64,000 nucleotides of DNA from Amorphus orientalis (GTDB lineage: Bacteria; Pseudomonadota; Alphaproteobacteria; Rhizobiales; Amorphaceae), in NCBI RefSeq assembly GCF_030814015.1, contig NZ_JAUSUL010000003.1, positions 124,001 through 188,000 of the forward strand, given 5' to 3'. The notes under the pieces were generated by a model. The model saw only the letters and a list, made by a program, of their open reading frames with translations. It ran no database searches and was not told where the DNA came from. Shown here in pieces: positions 57,332-64,000 of this stretch; position 1 is the first letter of the stretch; each line of letters starts with the position of its first letter. The position numbers and the translations under genes are program-made.

Positions 57332-59575
57332 ATGGCACCGCGTCGGCCCTCGGATGGTCGTCCTCCGCGTCGCAAGCCGGCCTCTGCCGGCCAGACCCTC
57401 GACCTGCATCCGATTCGTGCCGAGCGGGCGAGCGGGGCAAGCCGCAAGCCGGCCTCCGGCACCCGCAAGGCTGTCTCCGGCGATGCACCCACCCCGCGCG
57501 GCCGGACCAAGGCCGCCGCGCCTGCGCGCGGCAATGGCGGGAACGGTGGCACCGGACGCGGACGCGGCGGTCAGGGTGGCGGCGGCGGACGCCGGGGCGG
57601 GCGGCGCAAGCGCAGCCTGATCCGGCGCCTCTTCGGCTGGACCATGTTCGTCGCCGTATGGGGCGTGATCGGCGTGGTCGGCCTCTTCACCTACTACGCG
57701 GCGACCCTTCCACCCACGTCGGAATGGGCCGTCCCGGAGCGTCCGCCGAACGTCAAGATCGTGTCGGAGCGCGGCGACCTGATCGCCAACCGTGGCGACA
57801 CCGGCGGCCAGGCGGTCACGCTTGCCGAAATGTCCCCGCATCTGCCCGAAGCTGTGATGGCGATCGAGGACCGGCGCTTCCGCGACCATTTCGGCATCGA
57901 TCCGATCGGTCTGGCGCGCGCCGCCGCGTCGAACCTGCGCGCCGGCGGCCTTGTCGAGGGCGGTTCGACGCTCACTCAGCAGCTCGCCAAGAACCTCTTC
58001 CTGACGCCGGAACGCACCATCGAGCGCAAGATGCAGGAAGTGCTGATGGCGCTCTGGCTGGAGGCGAAATACTCCAAGGACGAGATCCTGGAGATGTATC
58101 TGAACCGGGTCTATCTCGGTGCTGGCGCCTATGGCGTCGATGCCGCCGCGCAGCGCTATTTCGACACCTCCGCCCGCAATCTCGATCTGGCCCAGTCGGC
58201 GATGATCGCCGGCCTCCTCAAGGCGCCGACCCGCTACGCGCCGACCAACCATCCCGAAGCCGCCGCCGCGCGCGCCCGTGTGGTGCTGCAGGCGATGGCC
58301 GAAGAAGGCTACATCACGCCCATCGAGGCCCAGATCGCCTCGGCCAATCCGGCCCAGGTGGTCTCCCGCGCGACCTCGCCCAGCGCCGGCTACGTGGCCG
58401 ACTGGGTCAACGACGTGCTGCCCGGCTTCGTCGGCGCGATCGACGAGGACATCGTCGTCGAAACCACGATCGATCTCGGCCTGCAGGAAATGGCCCAGTC
58501 GGCGCTGCAGACCACGCTGTCGGAGCAGGGCGAAAAGCTCGGCGTCGAACAGGGCGCGATCGTGGTGATGGACGGCGGCGGCGCGGTGAAGGCCCTCGTC
58601 GGCGGCCGCGACTATCGCAAGAGCCAGTACAACCGCGCGGTCACGGCCAAGCGGCAGCCGGGCTCCTCGTTCAAGCCGTTCGTCTATCTGACGGCGATGG
58701 AACTGGGCTACACGCCCGAGACGATCCTGGTCGACGAGCCGGTGAAGATCGGCAACTGGTCGCCGGAGAACTACAACCGCAAGCATTACGGTCCGGTGAC
58801 CCTGACCCGGGGCCTCGCCCACTCGCTGAACACGATCGCCGCCAAGCTGGCCGACCAGGTGGGGCCGTCGAACGTGGTCCGCACCGCGCACCGGCTCGGC
58901 ATCCATTCCAAGCTCGATCCGAACGCCTCCATTGCGCTTGGCACGTCGGAGGTCACGCTGCTGGAGCTGACCTCCGCCTACGTGCCGTTCTCCAACGGCG
59001 GCTTCGGCGTGGTTCCGCACGTCATCCAGCGGATCGTCACCAGCGAGGGCAAGGTCCTCTACAAGCGATCGGGCACCGGCCCCGGCCGGGTGATCTCCGA
59101 CCTCCAGGTCGGCCAGATGAACGCGATGCTCTCAGAAGCGCTGACCTCCGGCACCGCACAGCGCGCCCAGATCGAAGGCTGGCCCGCCGGCGGCAAGACC
59201 GGCACCAGCCAGGATTGGCGCGACGCCTGGTTCGTCGGCTACACGGCCTACTTCACCGCCGGCGTCTGGCTCGGCAACGACGATAACTCCTCCACCAAGC
59301 GCGCCACCGGCGGCAGCGCGCCGGCCGAACTCTGGCGCTCGGTGATGCAGGAGGTCCACCAGGGCATGGCCGTGGCCGATCTGCCGGGCGCAAAGGTCAG
59401 CGGTTCGGTGCCGGTCGCCAGCGCCGACGTGCCGCTCGACGGCCCCAATCCGGACGCCTCGCCGACCGTGTCGTCCGGCCAGCCCGGCGGCAACCGCCGA
59501 TCCCACGGCGCCTGGGTTCCGCCGGAGCAGAACGTCGACGGCGGCGGCTTCTTCCGGCGGCTGTTCGGCGGCTGA
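57332..59575 (+). CDS. mrcA: Penicillin-binding protein 1A (bifunctional)
   Basis: A 747-residue peptidoglycan synthase. A basic Gly/Arg/Lys-rich cytoplasmic tail (1-95) and one membrane segment (~100-122) precede the GT51 domain with EDRRFRDHFGIDPIG, GGSTLTQQLAKNLFL and RKMQEVLMALWLEAKYSK. The transpeptidase has SxxK in PGSSFKPFVYL, SLN in HSLNTIAA, and KTG in GGKTGTSQDWRDAWFVG. GGGAA lies upstream of ATG 57332. The symbol follows the domain layout; pbpC-like naming is possible because it is shorter than E. coli PBP1A. Confidence 0.9.
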   Translation: MAPRRPSDGRPPRRKPASAGQTLDLHPIRAERASGASRKPASGTRKAVSGDAPTPRGRTKAAAPARGNGGNGGTGRGRGGQGGGGGRRGGRRKRSLIRRLFGWTMFVAVWGVIGVVGLFTYYAATLPPTSEWAVPERPPNVKIVSERGDLIANRGDTGGQAVTLAEMSPHLPEAVMAIEDRRFRDHFGIDPIGLARAAASNLRAGGLVEGGSTLTQQLAKNLFLTPERTIERKMQEVLMALWLEAKYSKDEILEMYLNRVYLGAGAYGVDAAAQRYFDTSARNLDLAQSAMIAGLLKAPTRYAPTNHPEAAAARARVVLQAMAEEGYITPIEAQIASANPAQVVSRATSPSAGYVADWVNDVLPGFVGAIDEDIVVETTIDLGLQEMAQSALQTTLSEQGEKLGVEQGAIVVMDGGGAVKALVGGRDYRKSQYNRAVTAKRQPGSSFKPFVYLTAMELGYTPETILVDEPVKIGNWSPENYNRKHYGPVTLTRGLAHSLNTIAAKLADQVGPSNVVRTAHRLGIHSKLDPNASIALGTSEVTLLELTSAYVPFSNGGFGVVPHVIQRIVTSEGKVLYKRSGTGPGRVISDLQVGQMNAMLSEALTSGTAQRAQIEGWPAGGKTGTSQDWRDAWFVGYTAYFTAGVWLGNDDNSSTKRATGGSAPAELWRSVMQEVHQGMAVADLPGAKVSGSVPVASADVPLDGPNPDASPTVSSGQPGGNRRSHGAWVPPEQNVDGGGFFRRLFGG

Positions 59576-59614
59576 TACGCCTTCGGTCAGTCGGGTCCGC
59601 CCGACCGGCCACGC

Positions 59615-60814
59615 CTACCACTGGGGTCCGCGCGCCCGCACGTTCCGGGAGGCGAGATAGGTTGCGAGCGCGCCGATGCCGCACACGGCGAGAAAGAGCG
59701 CCATCGGCAGCGCGCCCCGGTGCAGGAGCAGGCCGAGCACCGTTCCCACGCCCGCGCTGAACACCATCTGGGTGAAGCCCAGCAGCGATGAGGCCGCGCC
59801 CGCACGTTTCGTGAACGGCATCAGGGCTCCGGCCATACCCTGGGGCAGCGCCTGTCCCACGCCGACCAGGTAGATCATCTGCGGCACCACGACCGCGGCC
59901 GGATGGTCGATCCCGACGACCAGCGCGAGGACCATCGCGGTCCCGCCGGCAGCGAGGAAGCAGCAGCCGACCCCGAGCGCGCGCGCCACGCCGAGACGCT
60001 GCAGCAGCCGCTGGCCGAGCAGTGTGCCGGCGACATAGGACAGTGCACACATGCCGAAGACGAGGCCGAACACGACGCTCGACAGGCCGTAGACATTCTG
60101 CAGCACGAACGAGCCGCCGGAGATGAACACGAAGATGCCGGCGTAGGTGAAGCAGACGATTGCGACGTGCACCCGGTAGCCGGCGTCGGAGATCACCGGG
60201 CCGAAACCCCACAGGAAGCTCTTCGGCGTCAACCGTTCCGGCACCCGCTCCCGGATCGTTTCCGGCAGGCGGAAGATCACCAGCAGCAGGATGACGATCG
60301 CCAGCGCGAAGACGGCGAACAGCGGTCCACGCCAGCCGAAGAAGAGATCCAGCACGCCGCCGATCGAGGGCGCCACCGCCGGCATCAGCCCCATGATCGT
60401 GCCCATGCGGGAAAGCTCCGTGCCCGCCCGGCGGCCTTCGTAGAGATCGCGCACCATGGAGCGCGACAGCACCACCGGCCCCGCCGCGCCGAGCGCCTGG
60501 AAGAACCGCGCCACGATCAGGAGTTCGATCGACGACGCCACCGCGCAGGCGAACGAGGCCGCGCAGTAGAGTGCCAGGCCGACGATCAGCACCGGCTTGC
60601 GCCCGAACCGGTCGGAGACCGGACCGTAAACGATCTGGGCCAGGGCGAACCCGATCAGGAAAACCGACAGGGTCAGCTGGACCGTCGAGATCGACGCGTC
60701 CAGATGAACCGCGATGGAGGGCAGCGACGGCAAATAGGTGTCGGTCGCGATCGGCCCCACGGCCTGCAGCGTGGCGAGAAGCGCCGTCAGCGCGATGGTG
60801 CCGGGCTTCAGCAT
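59615..60814 (-). CDS. Bcr/CflA family multidrug efflux MFS transporter
   Basis: A 399-residue twelve-helix exporter with the Bcr/CflA signatures ATDTYLPSLPSIA near the N-terminus, IVYGPVSDRFGRKPVL and ALGAAGPVVLSRSMVRDL. Proton-coupled drug efflux (bicyclomycin, chloramphenicol or sulfonamide type) is inferred from family. The start at 60814 is the first conserved Met, and homology begins in the first transmembrane helix right after it. Convergent with PBP1A (39-base gap). Confidence 0.88.
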   Translation of the reverse strand: MLKPGTIALTALLATLQAVGPIATDTYLPSLPSIAVHLDASISTVQLTLSVFLIGFALAQIVYGPVSDRFGRKPVLIVGLALYCAASFACAVASSIELLIVARFFQALGAAGPVVLSRSMVRDLYEGRRAGTELSRMGTIMGLMPAVAPSIGGVLDLFFGWRGPLFAVFALAIVILLLVIFRLPETIRERVPERLTPKSFLWGFGPVISDAGYRVHVAIVCFTYAGIFVFISGGSFVLQNVYGLSSVVFGLVFGMCALSYVAGTLLGQRLLQRLGVARALGVGCCFLAAGGTAMVLALVVGIDHPAAVVVPQMIYLVGVGQALPQGMAGALMPFTKRAGAASSLLGFTQMVFSAGVGTVLGLLLHRGALPMALFLAVCGIGALATYLASRNVRARGPQW

Positions 60815-61174
60815 GACACCGGTCCCGCTTCGGCACGGACCGGCGAACGTCCGGCGCAGCCGGACTGGATGGAGAACAACACGGGGCGCATGCGGGACAG
60901 GCTCGACGCGGGAAATCGGATGGACGCGCCCGATGACGCGTCCCCGCCGGCGATCATGCACGACGCGGGCCGTCGAAGGCGGGCGGGGCCGACCCTACCG
61001 CATTTCCGGCCCGGACTTAATCAATCCGAACGGGAGCCAGAGCAGCGGCACACTTGCGTTGGACGCGCCCGCAACCTCCCAGCGGTTAGCAACCGCAGCG
61101 GCGTACCGGACAAACGAAAGGGCTGCCGCGCCCTTCCGGTCACGACAGCCCAATCGGCAATTCGGGGAAGAAGC
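60815..61174. other. Non-coding gap between efflux gene and rplS
   Basis: A 360-base stretch between two minus-strand genes. Apart from the rplS terminator at its right end (61117-61151) and presumably the promoter of the efflux gene on the left, no gene, repeat or structured RNA was recognised. Confidence 0.5.
61117..61151 (-). terminator. Probable rplS terminator
   Basis: On the minus strand GGGCTG-CG ... CG-CAGCCC (one mismatch, loop of about 14 bases that can pair further) is followed by TTTCG. The T-run is short, but its position 24 bases after the rplS stop supports it. Confidence 0.6.
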
Positions 61175-61591
61175 TTACTCGGCAGCGTCGGCGGCCGGCT
61201 TCGTCGTCGAGCGCTGGCCTTCTTCGCCGCGGCGATCGCGACGCTCGGCGATGCGGGCGGACTTACCGCGACGGCTGCGCAGATAGTAGAGCTTGGCCCG
61301 GCGGACCTTGCCGCGGCGGATCACGTCGACGGACTCGATCAGCGGCGAGAACACCGGAAAAACGCGCTCGACGCCTTCGCCGTAGGAGATCTTCCGGACG
61401 GTGAAGTTCTCGTGGAGGCCGCCGCCGGAGCGGGCGATGCACACGCCTTCGAACGCCTGGACGCGGGTCCGGGTGCCTTCCGTGACGCGCACGTTCACGC
61501 GCACGGTATCACCGGCCTGGAACGGCGGCAGCTTCCGCTGCGCCTCGACCGTCGCCATCTGCTCGCGTTCGATCTCTTCGATGACGTTCAT
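61175..61591 (-). CDS. rplS: 50S ribosomal protein L19
   Basis: A 138-residue ribosomal protein at the 30S-50S interface. Family features: [60 protein letters not shown] and [20 protein letters not shown]. The tail beyond residue ~115 is a typical alphaproteobacterial extension rich in Arg, Glu and Ala. The usual rpsP-rimM-trmD neighbours are not upstream here: the next gene upstream is a CoA-ligase-like gene, so rplS is separated from that operon. Confidence 0.96.
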   Translation of the reverse strand: MNVIEEIEREQMATVEAQRKLPPFQAGDTVRVNVRVTEGTRTRVQAFEGVCIARSGGGLHENFTVRKISYGEGVERVFPVFSPLIESVDVIRRGKVRRAKLYYLRSRRGKSARIAERRDRRGEEGQRSTTKPAADAAE

Positions 61592-61831
61592 GACAATCTA
61601 CCTTCTCAATTCATTCACGAGCGCGGCGCCGGCGCCGGCTTGCGGGCGCGAGTGGCAGCGATGTCTCTCGGGAAAAACAGGTCGACGGGTCTACACCGAA
61701 GTGCGCCCAATGTCGATGGTTTGGAGATAGCGATTTTCACCACCAGAGATCAAGTGCGAAGACGCGGTTTTTCGGCGTCGATCGCATCATTTTCGCCGAT
61801 CGCGTCTCAAATGGCGCCCTGAAGGCCGGAA

Positions 61832-63064
61832 TCAACCCACCGGCCGGTCGTCGGCAATGACCTTTCCGTCGTTGGGCAGCGTCCCCGGCGCGACGATGTC
61901 GACCCGGCCCGACAGCTTGGTGAGGTCCCGCAGGCTCTCCTCCAGCCGGTCGGCGATCTCCGATCCGGCCTCGGTCTCGACCGAGAGCGTCATGACGTCC
62001 TGCTCGCCGGAACGGGCGACGACCAGACGGGCGCGCCGCACCTCCGGGTGACGCTTGACCAGCGCGTCGATCTGCGCCGGGTCCACGAACATTCCCTTGA
62101 TCTTGGTGCGCTGGTCCGCCCGGCCCATCCAACCCTTGATGCGCGGCGCAGTGCGGCCGCACGGGCTCTGGCCCGGCAGCGCCGCCGACAGGTCGCCGGT
62201 CGCGAAGCGGATCAGCGGATAGCTGGACGACAGCCGGGTCACCACCACCTCGCCGACCTCGCCCTCCGGCACCGGGTCGCCGGTACCCGGCCGCAGGATC
62301 TCCACGATCACGTCCTCGTTGACGATCAGCCCCTCGCGCGCCTCGCTCTCGTAGGCGATCACGCCAAGTTCCGCCGTGGCGTAGGCCTGCACAACCCGCA
62401 CGCCGCGCTCGTCCAGTTCGGCGCGCAGACTGGCCGGCAGCGCGGCTCCGGAGACCAGCCCGCGCGTGATCGACGAGACGTTCAGCCCCAGTTCGGCGCC
62501 CTTGTCGAGCAGCACCTTCAGGAAGTCCGGAACGCCGCAGAAAAAGTCGGGCTTGAGGGCCGCGACCGCGGCCGCCTGCTGTTCCGTGTTGCCCACGCCG
62601 GCCGGCACCACCGTCGCGCCCAGCGCCCGCGCGCCCTCGTCCAGCATCCAGCCGCCGGGCGTCAGATGGTATGAAAAGGCGTTATGGACCGTCCCGCCGG
62701 CGCGAAGCCCTGCCGCGTAAAGGGCGCGCGAGGCATTGGCGGGGTCGGGACCGATGCCCTGGGGCTCGTAGATCGGACCGGGCGACACGAACACGCGCGG
62801 CGGCGGGCCGGCCTGCCCGGCTACGAAACCGCCAAATGGCGGATCCTCGGCCTGAAGCTGCGCCAGGTCGCTCTTGCGGAGCACCGGCAGCTTCGCCAGA
62901 GCCGCGCGGCTGTCGACCCTGTCGGTCTCCGCGTCCGCAAGATGGCGTGCCCAGCCCGGCGCGTGATTGACCGCGTAGCGCACCAGCCCGGCCAGCCGCT
63001 TTCCGAGGTCTTCCTCCCGGGCGTCCGGGTCCTGGATTTCGCGCTCGTCGAAATGGTCGGTCAT
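61832..63064 (-). CDS. Phenylacetate-CoA-ligase-like AMP-binding enzyme
   Basis: A 410-residue adenylate-forming enzyme of the PaaK family. Seen are LPVLRKSDLAQLQ, VFVSPGPIYEPQG, VVQAYATAELGVIAYE, the EVVVTRLSSSYPLIRFATGDLSA region and the C-terminal GRADQRTKIKGMFVDPAQIDALV hinge. The phosphate-binding Ser/Thr/Gly loop of classical acyl-CoA ligases is reduced to SPGPIYEP. It probably activates an aromatic or other carboxylate. It lies 10 bases after a LivF-type ATPase gene, GGAG precedes its ATG, and the two are probably one operon. Confidence 0.83.
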   Translation of the reverse strand: MTDHFDEREIQDPDAREEDLGKRLAGLVRYAVNHAPGWARHLADAETDRVDSRAALAKLPVLRKSDLAQLQAEDPPFGGFVAGQAGPPPRVFVSPGPIYEPQGIGPDPANASRALYAAGLRAGGTVHNAFSYHLTPGGWMLDEGARALGATVVPAGVGNTEQQAAAVAALKPDFFCGVPDFLKVLLDKGAELGLNVSSITRGLVSGAALPASLRAELDERGVRVVQAYATAELGVIAYESEAREGLIVNEDVIVEILRPGTGDPVPEGEVGEVVVTRLSSSYPLIRFATGDLSAALPGQSPCGRTAPRIKGWMGRADQRTKIKGMFVDPAQIDALVKRHPEVRRARLVVARSGEQDVMTLSVETEAGSEIADRLEESLRDLTKLSGRVDIVAPGTLPNDGKVIADDRPVG

Positions 63065-63074
63065 CGCCTGCTCC

Positions 63075-63929
63075 TCAGGAAAGCCAGCGCTTGCGCCGCT
63101 TGTAATGCTTCACGTTGCGGAACGAACGGCGCCCCTCGCCGCCGACGCCGAGATAGAACTCCTTGACGTCCTCGTTCTCCCGGAGCGCGGCCGCCGCCCC
63201 GTCCATGACGATGCGGCCGGACTCCAGGATGTAGCCGTAGGTGGCGTAGCGCAGCGCCACGTTGGTGTTCTGCTCGGCCAGAAGGATCGACACGCCCTCG
63301 TTCTCGTTGAGGGACTTCACGATCTCGAAGATCTCCTCCACCAGTTGCGGCGCGAGCCCCATGGACGGCTCGTCGAGAAGGATCATCTTCGGCCGCGACA
63401 TCAGCGCCCGGCCGATCGCGCACATCTGCTGCTCGCCGCCGGAGGTGTAGCCGGCCTGGGAGCTGCGCCGTTCCTTGAGGCGCGGGAAATAGGAATAGAC
63501 CATGTCGAGATCGTCGCGGACCCGGCGGCCTCCGTCGCGCCGCGTGTAGGCGCCGGTCAGGAGGTTCTCCTCGATGGTCAGATGGCCGAAACAGTGCCGG
63601 CCCTCCATGACCTGGATGCAGCCGCGCGTGACCAGCGCGTTCGGCGACAGCGCCTCGACCCGCTCGCCGGCGAAGGTGATGCTGCCCTTGGTCACCTCGC
63701 CCCGTTCCGCCCGCAGAAGGTTGGAAATCGCCTTCAAGGTGGTGGTCTTGCCGGCACCGTTGGCCCCCAGAAGCGCGACGATGCCGCCTTTCGGGACCGT
63801 CAGCGTCACGCCCTTGAGCACCAGGATGACGTGGTCGTAGATCACCTCGATATTGGAGACGTCGAGGATCGCCGGCGCAGCTGCCGCCGGCGCTTCGATC
63901 TCCGGCGCGGTGTCCGAACTCAATGCCAT
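63075..63929 (-). CDS. Branched-chain amino-acid-type ABC transporter ATPase (LivF family)
   Basis: A 284-residue ATPase subunit with Walker A GANGAGKTTTLKAI, the SGGEQQMCAIGRALM signature, Walker B MILLDEPSMGLAP and the LivF-type LLAEQNTNVALRYATYGYILESG end. The N-terminal ~20 residues are an Ala/Pro/Glu-rich extension. LivF pairs with LivG, LivH, LivM and a binding protein. These would lie outside the window's right edge. Coupling to a phenylacetate-CoA-ligase-like gene suggests an aromatic or organic acid rather than an amino acid substrate. CAGGAGAT precedes the ATG. Confidence 0.9.
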   Translation of the reverse strand: MALSSDTAPEIEAPAAAAPAILDVSNIEVIYDHVILVLKGVTLTVPKGGIVALLGANGAGKTTTLKAISNLLRAERGEVTKGSITFAGERVEALSPNALVTRGCIQVMEGRHCFGHLTIEENLLTGAYTRRDGGRRVRDDLDMVYSYFPRLKERRSSQAGYTSGGEQQMCAIGRALMSRPKMILLDEPSMGLAPQLVEEIFEIVKSLNENEGVSILLAEQNTNVALRYATYGYILESGRIVMDGAAAALRENEDVKEFYLGVGGEGRRSFRNVKHYKRRKRWLS

Positions 63930-64000
63930 GTGGGGATCTCCTGGATGGAAGCGGCATGGCGGCGCGCGTCCGGTCGGATCGCACCGGTCGCGTCCGCGGG

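Overview
This is a 64 kb stretch of high-GC chromosome (roughly two-thirds G+C by eye) from an alphaproteobacterium, most likely a member of the Hyphomicrobiales (Rhizobiales). The evidence is the short-arm gene order accA-xerD / aroK-aroB-HlyC, a BA14K-family exported protein, a fused indolepyruvate ferredoxin oxidoreductase, CoxI/XdhC-type maturation genes and an ExoD homologue. The genus cannot be fixed from the sequence alone. Almost everything is ordinary, densely packed chromosome. No insertion sequence, prophage, CRISPR array, rRNA or tRNA gene was recognised.

Layout. 1-4.9 kb: a 5'-truncated GGDEF protein, then minus-strand phzF-like, Nudix, ilvC and a small RecD-like helicase gene. 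5.1-6.8 kb: the folate operon folP-folB-folK with start/stop overlaps. 6.8-10.5 kb, minus strand: miaA, then ilvB-ilvH preceded by a complete-looking transcription attenuator with a 16-residue leader peptide containing Leu-Leu-Val-Ile. 10.5-15.2 kb: serB, kup and ettA. 15.2-21.4 kb: a repeat-bearing gap, a GST, trmO, a BA14K protein, a cold-shock gene with a long structured leader, an MBL hydrolase, a flavoprotein/Rrf2 pair with a clear operator, and an MFS exporter. 21.5-28.1 kb, minus strand: gyrB, and a tightly coupled set of XdhC-like, MoeA/MocA-like and cation/proton antiporter genes. 28.4-32.6 kb: exoD, a GT39/GT2-GtrA lipid glycosylation pair and a class I glutamine-amidotransferase-like hydrolase. 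32.8-39.8 kb: a three-gene TRAP transporter of the 2-oxoacid type followed by an 1155-residue indolepyruvate ferredoxin oxidoreductase. 40-46.6 kb: an L,D-transpeptidase lipoprotein, accA, xerD, and the aroK-aroB-HlyC/CorC operon. 46.6-52.9 kb: a polysaccharide cluster (polyprenyl-P glucosyl-1-P transferase, methyltransferase, ABC exporter, two GT2 enzymes). 52.9-64 kb: a tautomerase, an MliC-like lysozyme inhibitor, polA, PBP1A, a Bcr/CflA exporter, rplS, a phenylacetate-CoA-ligase-like enzyme and a LivF-type ATPase.

How it works together. Branched-chain amino acid synthesis is represented by ilvC and attenuated ilvBH. Aromatic and folate precursors are covered by aroK-aroB and folPBK. The TRAP transporter plus ferredoxin oxidoreductase suggests uptake and oxidation of (aryl) 2-oxoacids. 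PBP1A, the L,D-transpeptidase and the MliC homologue concern the cell wall, and 46.6-52.9 kb makes a surface polysaccharide. The most informative non-coding signals are the ilvB attenuator (9256-9417), the palindrome over the Rrf2 start codon (20068-20088), the hairpin in the csp leader (17838-17858) and a dispersed GC-rich intergenic repeat (15178-15540 and 53492-53668).
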